Shown: positions 13,501 to 25,500 of the stretch, piece by piece
Numbering within the stretch: position 1 is the stretch's first letter
How the letters are laid out: each line of letters begins with the position of its first letter
From: Norana najaformis
Lineage: Eukaryota; Annelida; Clitellata; Crassiclitellata; Hormogastridae
Direction of reading: 5' to 3'
Assembly (NCBI GenBank): GCA_964023275.1
Contig: OZ029915.1
Location: forward strand, 17,399,775-17,463,774
Length of the DNA: 64,000 nucleotides
Notes under the pieces: generated by a model
Told to the model about the DNA's origin: nothing
Databases searched by the model: none
What the model saw: only the letters and a program-made list of their open reading frames with translations
Position numbers and translations under genes: made by a program

Positions 13501-16500
13501 GGCTTGATGACTGAAAAAGGTCGTCAAAATTTTTTGCCATCAAACCTTCACAACAGTAAAATTTGTGCCTTTTAGCAAACTTCTGGACCTGCCATCAACA
13601 CAGCACTTTGTGAATTATCGTTCTAATTACGTTTCTGTATTGATGAACAACACAGTTCGTTGGAGAAATAGAGTAAAGCTGGTCAACTGATGGTGCGCCA
13701 TGCCTAATGATGTACTATAATGACAGAGGTTGATTACCAGTGTAGACGGTTAGCCAAGCGTTTTTGTGCGTATATCCGACGGCGTTTCCGATGAGACAGG
13801 AATACCATCCAGCCGACGACAGGCTAACGTTCGTCAGAATCAACTCTTCCGGTTCGTTACTCTCCACTCCATCACTCGACTTAACACACACACACATATG
13901 CTAATTTATATCAGCACTCATGCGCATGTGATGTAAACTAAGAATTTATATGGCAGCCATTCAGAACGCAATATAAAACGTATCTTACTGATCGATTCTA
14001 GTGCCTATTCAGTCGATAGGGCATCTAAGGCTACAGATTACTGGAAGTGAAGAACACAGTAAACATATGCAGGTGAATGCTTCTTCTCCATCGAAGCCAG
14101 TCTTCAGAAATGTCTTAAGGACTCGATTCAGATGCTTACCCCAGATGTCTCAAGTGTCTAACACACTGCACTGCCAATACATATCTAAAGCCTTTCACTG
14201 TGTTCCAAACTGTAGCAAATAAGGATAACATAGCCAGACATTTTCACTGGACAGCGTGAAACGAGAATGGATCAACTGTTTGAAGAAAGCGTGAATAATT
14301 GGAACTTCTGGTTCCACCATTTGTCATCACTGTGTAGAGTTTATCAGCCAATCACACATCTTGTGGACCTGCCCTCATATGCTCATAAAATATTGTTTGC
14401 ACGGATAGGCTCAAACGAACAAGAAATAAAGTTGCAAAATTGTACTTTAAATTGACAGCACATCGCTTGAGGCAACAAATTAGGTACGAGTACATCGAGT
14501 ACAAAGTCCTATCACTTACCTACAACACACTTCAATCCTCTCAACCCTCCTATCTTCGTCAGTTATTTACAATCCACCCACTTCGCTCAACCCGTTCCTC
14601 TTCTGCCCTAACACTTTTCCGCCCGTCCGTCACCTCATCATTAAAATTTGGTAGGCCTACTCAATCCATAGCCATAGCTGCCCCATCACTCTGGAATAAA
14701 TTCCCCCAGAACTGCGACAGTTTTCTGACCCATCATACAAACTCACCTATGCTCCACCGCTTGCAATTCCTGCATTGGCCTTTCACTCAAAACTCAAAAA
14801 AATTCCTGTTTCACAGATCCAATTCTGACTCCCCTTCTTCCTCCTATCTCTCCGCTCCAATCCCAAACACCACCCACCGTAGCTGCCACGCTGTCTCTTC
14901 GTGACTCTTGGATCTTGACTTGGAACCGAACACGTTTGCCTATCGATTTTGTTTTGACTGAGCGCCTATGAATAAGCTGGTCCACGTGACGTGCCTTTCG
15001 TTGGGCGCTCTAGAAATCTCGGGATTACGATTACGTGCTGTTCTAATTTTGCCGTGAGTGTTGGTGGTGGCGCCACCTGGTGAATAAACACGAAAGCGAT
15101 TCTGCAAGTGCTGCTGTAGTCCAGAGGGTCACCGGGGCGTCGAGATCAAGGGCAGACGTACCGAGATGACCTGTATGTAGGGTTCGCCCACTTCGTTGAC
15201 ATAAGATCCGTTGATTTCCATGTGGCGGAGCCATTGGATGTGAGGACTGGAGTCACTGATGAAGCGACATGTAAACCTGACTGTTCCTCCGACTCTAACA
15301 CTCTGATTCTGAGGACTCTCCGTTATGATTGGCGCATGAGGATAACGCGCTGAACACAAAAATGCACGAACACAATCCTTACAACCAATCAGTAACGTTC
15401 CCATCGATCAGTCGATCAATATAATCCGTCCGTCAGTTAGTCTGTTCGTCAGTCCGCTCGCTTTCTGCTCTGTTAGAACCATAGATTATATCTATGGTCA
15501 GAACGCTCAATCTCATATATAGCCTATTGAGCAATGTAGTTTAATTGCAGACCACAGTGACTGTCCGGCATATGTGAAGCACTTCGTGTACGGCCTATAT
15601 ATGCCACATTAATGGCATTAAATCGCTTGCATTTAACAGTTTAGTTAATACGCCTCTTATAGTAGCCTATATGTTCAATAAAATGACACATGACAGAAAG
15701 CTACCGACGATATGTTTGCAAAAATGTGGACTGAATTAGCCAAAATGTCGTGGTATCTAATTTGGAATGTAATGTAATGAGGTATTTATATGGCGTCTAG
15801 CAGTACTTACGAATGACTTCAAGGTGAATGGTGAAGCTGATGTTTCCGTGTTTATTCGCGACGATGCAGGTGTAGTCTCCAGTGTCACTCGTTGTCAGCG
15901 TGTGCAATCTCAGCCGATATTTACGACGCTGGATCTGAAAAAACGATATCCAAACAGACAGATGTACGCAGGCTGCGTGTAGTGATATAAAGGAGAAGGG
16001 AGAAAGGAGAAGAGAGGAGGAAATAGGGGGAAGAGGAGGATTAGGAGCAGGAGGAGGGAGAAGGAAAGCGACTGGCATCTGGAATTCATCTACGTTAGCT
16101 CAACTTGTCCGTAAGCCATCACAAATGACCGTCTAATTATCTCCAGTACAAGCGACGCGATCGACCAACCGATAACTTACCCGAGATCCAACTCTGACCC
16201 TCCACTGCCATCTGTAGGGTGAATTTACTATATTCTCAACTGACCGAAATTCGGCTGATAACCCCGACGCGGATTAAATCTCTCTGCCCGTGCCGTCGGA
16301 TAACCTCTAAGTCGTAAATAGACCATCAATGAACTCTTCATCCTCCAAATGGGAATATTACACAGGCCTGCAGGAGAACCCATGATGCATATGCGTATCA
16401 CGGATTATTATCATTACTACACTGCTACTACTACTACTACCACTACTACTACTACTACCACCACCAGCACCACCACCACTATTACTATAATTATTATTGT

Positions 16501-19500
16501 TGGTGTTATTATTGTTATTGTTGGTGTTATTATTGTATTTGTTGTTATTATTAGCAAAGATAATAGAGTCGTAGTCTAAGACTCTAAGATCTGTGTTATT
16601 AGTATTATTATCATTATTATTATTTCTGCATTAAGCGCCACTATCCGATGACTAAACATCAATCAATGGTGCTGAGGAATTGTGTGTGAAGGACTTGGTC
16701 AAGGTCCAAACATAGTAATCGTTTCAGAGGAGGCTCGAATCCGTACTCTCCGCGTTACAAGCGGAGCGCTGTATCCAGTCGGCTACCGTGCACCACCCCG
16801 GAGGATGCAGCGAGTTCAATAATTAACTTTCTCTTCATCTTATGTCTACGAAAAATTACACGATTAGGCTTATAATGAAACCATAAAAATGGACGCCAAT
16901 GGAATGAAGAGAATAATTTCCGCTGGACTATGTTGTATTTTATCTGCTGGTGGATGTTGTTTGAGTGTTGTTGTTGCTGCTGCTGCTGCTGCTGCTGTGT
17001 TTTGCGATCTATGATACGGAACATATGTTGGCCTACATTGCGTTCACGCCAGGCCAACCTATGACTCGAATCAATGGAAACACACGACGTATACATACTG
17101 AACCAAAGCCTACAGCAGGAATCTTATTCATTATTTAGCGAAAGAAAAGAAAGGCCCGGGATTTATCATTCGGCCTCAGCCGATCATAACTCCTCGGCTC
17201 AGCTGCAACGTCTCACACTTCTTGATCTTATCTTATAGTCTGCGCTTTATTCGAAAGACCCAGCAACAAGCTAGGGGCGGGATTTGATATCGAGAACCCC
17301 ATCACTCCAATGCGCCGTCGTAGATACGAAGACATCGTTAAACACCGACTAGAGATTAGCTGCTGCCTCCTTAGCAGTAGACCAATGCAAAAGAAGTAAA
17401 CACAACTAATGCATGAAGATTTCGAACTATCTAAAAGACGAACTATCTAAAAGACGAACTATCTAAAAGACGAACATGACACGGGAAAGGAATCGTACAT
17501 CTGCTAGACACCTTTATCAAGTTGGCCGGAAGTTAGGCCGCGTGTTGTTTTGATTTTAAATTATACTTATCAAACTTGCTGTTAAAAACGTAAGCTCATT
17601 TAAAGTAGCTTAAATTTATAAACTAATAGATTTTAGTTTTGAGTCTAGTGTTTCTTCAAGGGACTTTGCATTGTTCTCGTTGGCCTATTCAAACTATGTT
17701 TTTTCCAATTTAATTTGGCTAGCCTCCTTTCTACTTTATTATCGCCCTGTTTATTATTTTTTTGCCCCGAGGTATTTATGATCCCTCTGGAAGTTGAAAA
17801 ATTATCCGGATGAAAAATTGCATTCTGAGATGGCTAATCTTCGTTGATGTCAGGCTCCTCAAAAGTGCCCTGGAAGACAATGAAATTAAAACGTTGAATT
17901 GTGCAGGCAACGCGTTGGAAAAGGAAAGCGGTATTATTATTATGATTATTATGATTATTATGATTATTATGATTATTATGATTATGATTATGCTTATGAT
18001 TATGATTATGATTATTATTATTATTATTATTATGATCATCATCATCATCATCATTATCATTATTATTAAACAGACATTTATAATGCGCGCAATTAACAAC
18101 AACCTCAAAGGCGCGTGCAACGACCTTAAAAAGTCCTACCGAGTAATATCGAGTACTATGCTTTGTAGAGCAATAGGAATGCATAGAAACCTAGGTAGAC
18201 CTATTAAACATGTAAGTTTTAAGCTTCTTTATAAAACTTGTTATCGGAAGACAACAGTGTTATCTTTGATGCAGCTAGTCGGCAAGGCATTCCACACTGT
18301 GGGGCAGAGTAACAAAATCCGCGAGAGCCAAATGTAGTGTAAATCTTTGAAACTATGAGATTTTGGGTGGTCACAGAACGTTTACAAGCAGGATCGACCA
18401 GAAACTGTCGCAACCAGACACGATGGAGGCTAGACAGGATGGAGCCAGTCCATACTGGCATATGTAGGCAATCATACCTCGTTTGTAGTTTGTGGATTTC
18501 CCAAGCTGTCTTGCTTATTTTCCTCAATTCCGTTGCATGTAGCGAGCCCTTCCTTACCTTAATAAAATTTTAACATAGGTCCACAACTAACATAGGCATG
18601 GCATCCTTTAATTCCACTGAGCTTATGAGTCGGTCCATAAGTTGAAGATTCTTGTCTTGTTTCCTATAGACTTGTCTTCGTCTGTTATACATGCTGCTCG
18701 CATTTCTAATCAAATTGGCGCTTTATGCAAATCAGCCCAATTTCACATACTCGTAGAATTAGATCACTTTTGCCTCATCTGTCCTAATCACACCAGCTAA
18801 TGTATTGGTTTCCAGTTGCATCGAATGCTGTAACTCACTTTTTATTGCTTCTCACCGGCTCCACCTGTTCCTTCACCATGCTCACATTTCTCCAAATCCA
18901 CGTCTAAGTCCAAAACTTATTGGAATTACTTGTTACTAGTTTAACTTCTGTTGCTTCTCTTTGGTGACATTGAGCTACGAACTGTCTTGACACAATTAAC
19001 TTCTGCCTCTTTAATAAATATTCTGTTAGGGAATAAGTCCCATTCTCTTCACAATCCGGTAAATGTTTTGCTCTCAAAGAAACTCGGCTCCTGTCTTCAT
19101 TCATTTCAGACATAATTCCTCCATCCTTTTCTCCTATATGAACTTCGGTTGGATAACTTGGCGGTGAAGTTGCCTTACTTCATAAATCTCACCTGCAACT
19201 TGTTCGTTGCTTTTCAGCTATTCCATCCCAAAGGCATTTGACAGCCTAATTGCTACCCTGGACTCCGTATCGACGTCTCTCCTTAGTCGGTGTTTACCGT
19301 CGTTCCTTTCTTTTACAGTCGCTCCATATATGTTGTAGTACACACTTGTACACACACATATTTATAAGTACTTATAAGTACGTTACTTATATAACGCTAC
19401 TCCATCCCTCCCAGTTTTGGTCACAAACAATGTCTGAACACAGCTTGTTCGAACTCATGCCCTGATGTAGTAGTTCATCCACCGTGGAGTCTTCTTTGGG

Positions 19501-22500
19501 CGGCTAGGTTTTCTTGGTTGTGGTCCTAGTTCGAGTTCCTCTAGAGGTGCGTTAGAGCTGGTGCTAGGTGAAAAATGAGCGGGGTCAAGGCCATACGGTC
19601 GCCATCGAAAAAAGTGTACATGTACACGTAGGTGGCGTCTGATCTAGGTTCTAGTTGTCGCTGGATGTTCGGACTGGAACTACTCTTTCATTATCCATCG
19701 AGTGTTGCACTGAGTCGTTGGATTCAGCAACTATTTTAGATTCCTGGTCCACGTCAGTTTGGGTCATCATGAACAAAGAAAACATTAACTGGTTTGCAGA
19801 AACAGGCGTTACAAGTTACTTGCCTCTCTCCCCTCTTCACCGTGATCATGGAGTCATTCCTTCCCACGACTTCATATGGGTATGATTCAGAAAGGGTGTC
19901 TATCTTGGAGCACATCGGTTTTAGCAACCCGGCATCACCAACGGCCACGGAAGACGGTTAGCGCGAGCCATGCGACCAGCATGCTTTTTTCTCGCAGCTT
20001 TATTTCTGACATTGTAGGTCGTGGTCGATTTCTTCAGCGGAGGTGTGAGGCAGTATCATGAATATGGGGCGACCAAACAACAGTTGTTGAGTAGGGAATA
20101 GCTCGTGGTTACTAAAAAGTGGTAAAGTTCTTGCTTCCAGCTCTTGTTCTCAGTGGAAGCTGTCTTTATCACTGAACAGTTCTGATAAAGCGTTATGCTT
20201 TTCTTTTGGATCTAGGCCAATACGGTGTGATCCTGTGATGCTTGGAACAATGATCAGAACTAAACAGCTCAAAGTCTTTGCTGTTGAAAGGTGAGCCATT
20301 GTCAGATTTGAACACCTTTGGTATCCCGAATTCAGAAAAGATCTTACCTATTCCGGGAATGACTTTCCTCGCAGAAAGAGATGAGATGACCATAAGGAAT
20401 CTCAAACACGCGTCATACATGACCAGTAGGTAATCACCATTGTGGATCGTTATAAAGTCAGTGCTGATGTTGGTTCACGGTCTTTCCGGTAATCCTTATA
20501 TCTGCAGAGGTTCTCAATTCTCAACGGGTGTGGTGGCTGTGCAAGGAAGACAGGACTGCACTTGAGCCTCGATCTGTCTATCAGACAGAGCTTTGTGGAA
20601 GTCTTCCAGCTGAGGAGTAATCGATAATATAGAAGACAGCATGCACACGATCTGTTGTGGATTCTGCTTCCAAGGTGATTTTTCCTAAGACAAGCAGCAC
20701 TGTTGAGCGTTGGTAAGCCATTATCTTTGTTCTAGTTGGCTTCAGATTGCTAGAGTTTTCAAAAATATTCTTCGTCGAGGATGTTAACACTTGTTCCGGA
20801 GTGAGCCATAACCCTTAGGGTACTCCGTCCAGCGTAATAGATAATGCAGGCGAATCTTGGTTGTTCTGAGGCGAGTGGACTGAGTACACGCATTCAGCTT
20901 CAAAGGCTGAACTGCTTCCGGTTTCAACTCGGTTGATCGTGGATTTGTTAGCATAGGACGAGGGTTTATCTCTTCCCGGTTTTGAACTGCAGACGGTTTT
21001 GAAGTGACCTCTTTTTGCACAGTTCTTGCAGTCTTTGCAAAAGCTGGGCAATTCTCTCAGTCTCCTGGGCGCGACTAAGATTTCCAGAGTTGAGGCAAAC
21101 TGAGGTTTTCTGAGTTCTAGGATTAGGGTTGCGAGGATAATTGGCTTGATCTTAGAGTGCTTTGCCTTATGCAGTTTTATTGATCTGTTGGCAGTTTGCT
21201 TACTTTACATCTCCAAGAGCTGAGCTTCAACAAGTTCACCTCCTCGAGCCATTTCGGACAGCCCAGAATCAGCTGGCTTTTAAGCTCTCACATTTTACAG
21301 ATAGATGGCGTATAGAGGTTAGGTAGGACGCAGAGTCCTCCCTTTGTCCCCTGCTCAGCCTGGCATAATCTTAGAACTTCTTTCGGTGCAAAGTAAGACA
21401 TCAGCGCGTTTATGACTACGTCTTTCATCCGGATAAAAAATGTCACAGCCCACTTGTTCACCGGAGAAGTGCTTCAGCATCAGTGCTTTCTTCTCGCGTC
21501 GTCTTTGACGTTGACCGCAGCCATGCACTTCCTCCATCGAATCCCAATGTCTACGGCTTCGGGTCATGTGTTTAAAGTCGGGAACAGCGGTAATACTTCG
21601 GCCATTTTTGGCTGTTCTTTCTTTGTCCGAAATCTTCTTCTAACTCCGCCACTGCCGTTAGTCGGGTAGTGCCAGTCCCAAGCCTAGATAAAGGAGGAGG
21701 GCGACGTCAACAGCCACTGATGCCATAAGATGTCGTTAAACACTGGACACTAAATTCTTCTTCTGAATTTATAATAACTGGCGACTTCAATATAGACACA
21801 GATACTCTAGACTATGCTATATATATTAACTTAATTCCGTCTTTGCTTAGTGATCGTACCCATCAGGTCACCAGTCGATGGCATTGAGAAATTGTGAGTG
21901 AAGGATCTGCTCAAGGTCCCTATGCAGTAACCGTCTCAGGGTGGCTCGAATCCGTAGGCCTACTCTCCGCGTCACAGGTCGAGCGCTCTATCCAGTCAGC
22001 AGCTACCTTGCCCTACACGAAAGTAGCCTTCGGTCCTGAAAAGGATCGACAGCCAAATAATTTCATCAAACATTTTCCACTACAATGCAACGCCTCAACC
22101 AAAAACGGCAAGATGGTAAAATTTGCCCCCACGCATTTGATAATTAAAAGTTTTAATTTCTTAGTTCGTTATCATGAATCGGTAAGAATTCACTAGTGCA
22201 ACCTATTCGCCTTCTTTTTATGATTCTCACGCCCAGATTGACAAACAGCGCATCTATTTTTGACAGACAGACAGACAGACAGCCAGACAGATAGACAGAC
22301 AGACAAACAGACTCGTCTGATCTAAGAGCTCATATGAATCTACTGTATAAAACGGATCCAACATCCGGGGTCATATGGCAAGCGTGGAGCAGGAGCCTAT
22401 ATGGGAGTCTGGGACAGAGTCCCAGTGGGGTCTAGACGTAAATGGTTAGAAGAATGGAGCCTACTGAAGCTGAAAGATTTTTGTACAAAATCTGTCATTT

Positions 22501-25500
22501 TGGGCTATCTTACATGCCTTATATTTAGGTTTTTACATTGTATTCTAGTCCATAGTTTGCAGCTTGATGCTCGATGTGCTGCTCAGCCTAATAAAGCTGA
22601 CAACGGCTTATACTCATCTACAACAGTGACACTGTTTAGAAGACTCGCCGAGTTAAATTCGGCGGAAGAATCGAAGGCCTTTATAATTAAATAGAATTAT
22701 AGAATTTTTAAATCTAAAATAATACAATTGTTTGCTTCTAGCTCTAGAGGTATGCATATACAAGTGTGTACTACTTCTAATGTGTCCTACTTGTATAGGT
22801 TTCAGTTCTTTTTGGCTAACTTTAGATATAAATTTCAATGGTAATTCGTGTTGCAAAGTGATTTTTATCAATAAATTATATTTTACACTTACTTCATGAG
22901 TTGTCACCTAGAAAGCGTAGGCCTGTGTGCTCCACACCTCACCTCAGTCGCAGGAAGTATTATGAGGTATTACGTATATTACACATATACATATATTATA
23001 CATATCATAATATGTATATTTACTATGTAATACTGTATATGTAGGAACATACATGCATATGTTTTGTTTGTATATATATATATATATTATGTATGAAGTA
23101 TATGCTGTGACATATATATTTATATTTATATATATGCAGTATCCCAGCCTATACTGTAGGCTATATCTGTGGGCATTTAATATAGATGAGCGAGAACAAG
23201 TTAACACAGGACTCGGCAATCACTTCATCACTCCAATTTAGGAGATACAGCCCATCTGCAATTCGTCTTTCCGTTCTACTGGGACCATTAAGGTTCAGGG
23301 TTCAGAGGTTAACGGAAATTAGCCTTGTGATCTATTCACAAGACACAAATAAGATTGTGGTGTATATATATATGTATGTATGTATGTGTAATGCTACTAT
23401 ATATATTATGGATCAAGATCCCTGGATGTTTTCATGTATCCCTATATCTTAGTGATGAAGATCCAAAGATCAGAGGAAACCGGTTTAACTGGCTTAGGTA
23501 ATATAATGTACCCAAACACAGATGTTTGCTCTAGTGAGAATATCATATCGAGACAGACACCGTCCGTAACAGTGTTGTCCTTTGTAGAGTGAATGGAACT
23601 GCAAAATTCGTCATCTGTGGTAATTTCCTTGCTTTACTGTTAGGTTTTCAAGGCGTTATATTCTAGCCACAGTTTGGGTCTTCCATCCCAATACAGCAGA
23701 TGACGGGGCTATGGCCCCTTCCCCCAGCCGCCCTAAGATCTGCCCTTGCCACTACATAATGTCTCCTGCCCGAGAATAATAAACGTGTACACAGTGTAGT
23801 TGTGAACGAAGAAGCTCCTACCAATCCGAAACGTCTGCGTTCGAACGGCAGACCGTTCTTGAGCCACGTGATGTCTGGTGGTGGATTGCCCTCTGCCGGA
23901 CATTTCAAGTCGGCCGTCTGAAGAGCTGGCATCGGAACGAGGCCGTGCATACTGGTCGCATCTATCCATTGTGGAGGACCCTCTGTAACGTAACGTCATC
24001 GAGCTACAGAGCTATTTGAGTTCTAACGAAACAACACATTGCTCCTTGCCAGTTCTAAAATCAACATATTTCAGCTAGAATACACCTGAGATGGGAGGAA
24101 TACACCTGCAGAGAGGAGGAATACACATGTAGAGGGGAGGAATACACATGCAGAGAGGAGGAATACACATGTAGAGAGGAGGAAACACATGTAGAGGGGA
24201 AAATACACCTGCAGAGAGGAGGAATACACATGTAGAGGGGAGGAATACACATGTGGAGAGGAGGAAACACATGTAGAGAGGAGGAATACACGTGTAGAGG
24301 GGAAGAATACACATGTAGAGAGGAGGAAACACATGTAGAGGGGAGGAATACACATGTAGAGGGGAGGAATACACATGTAGAGGGGAGGAATACACATGTA
24401 GAGGGGAGGAATACACATGTAGAGAGGAGGAAACACATGTAGAGGGGAGGAATACAGGTGTAGAGAGGAGGAAACACGTGTAGAGGGAGGAATACACATG
24501 CAGAGAGGAGGAAATACATGTAGAGGGGAGGAATACACCTGTAGAGGGGAGGGCGTTTTCCCTGTTTGTTTTTAAATTGATGCCCTTCTTCGTGAACAGA
24601 GTTTGTTGACATATATGAAAAAAACAGTTGTGAGATGTGTACATGTTGTGATCAATTGTAGAGGACGATTTGTTGTCTTGCATGGATTGAACGCAGATTC
24701 ATTGTGAAGAATTCGTTGGAGACTCAAAAACGACAGGTAGGCCTGTTTTTTTCTGCGAAAATCATTCATCTTCGCTTTCCACTAAAAACTGTAACATTGT
24801 TAATTAACTGATTTTTAAAACTCGACACCAAATTTCATCGACTTAGTAGGCAGGATGCAAAACATTATTAGAATACTGTCTGCCTCTAATGCTTTGTTTG
24901 GCTCGATGTAACCCAATATTATCAGCTCATCTGAAGTCTCGCATTTCTCGACTGGTGTCTCTGTGAGGCGCTTTAGTGTCGACCGATTGCATTAAAATAG
25001 GTCGCACATGGCGTTTCTTCTGGCACTGTCATGTAAACGCATTCCGTTGGAGATGAGACTGTAGCGGCGGCATCAGTTTCAAGCGAAACTGAAGCCAAGA
25101 GCAACGAAGCAGCGACTTGTTGGGGAAACAGACGACTGTGTTTATAGCAGATAGAAGACTCTCTCGGCGCCGCACTTGCATTACAAGACCACAACAACCA
25201 CCAGTTGCACTTGGACCAGATGCCAAACGAGTGCCTCAGCCACGATCCATGTATACACCAAAGAAAGGATGCGCAGCGTTGAATGCTTTATACCAAGACG
25301 GCAACAAACTCACTAAATCCATCCCAGATCAGCGACAGCAGCACCAGCCAGCCCCTTCTGCCACGGGTGGCCGACTGTTGATGGAACGGACGCCAGATCG
25401 CAGTCAGTGGCACCATGAAGCAGGTGTCGATGCCGTGCATCAAAGAGATGCACAACACATACATATTCGTACAGACTCAACTCCAGCGAAATGCGATCAG

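Larger units (their letters stand above)
15935..23821 (-). other. FGFR intron 5, transposon-rich
   Basis: A 7.9 kb intron with two SINE copies (16660-16795, 21860-22012), a Ty3/gypsy relic (19460-21650), a LINE endonuclease fragment (21755-21840), a dispersed repeat (17755-17930) and several microsatellites. No host exon seen between its ends. Confidence 0.85.

Noticed and set aside
16722-16795. tRNA-Thr gene
   Set aside because: A and B boxes and an anticodon-like arm are present, but the acceptor stem does not pair and a second copy with a shared non-tRNA body exists, so it is a SINE.
22415-22510. Possible dispersed repeat shared with 1590-1690
   Set aside because: Both have GGGTC... and AGCTGAAA strings in order, but the similarity is too patchy to claim without an alignment.
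24061-24683. Open frames of 155-202 codons on the minus strand over the minisatellite
   Set aside because: All three frames stay open only because the 20-21-bp unit lacks stops; the peptides are low-complexity (IPPLYMCF-like) and the region is intronic.
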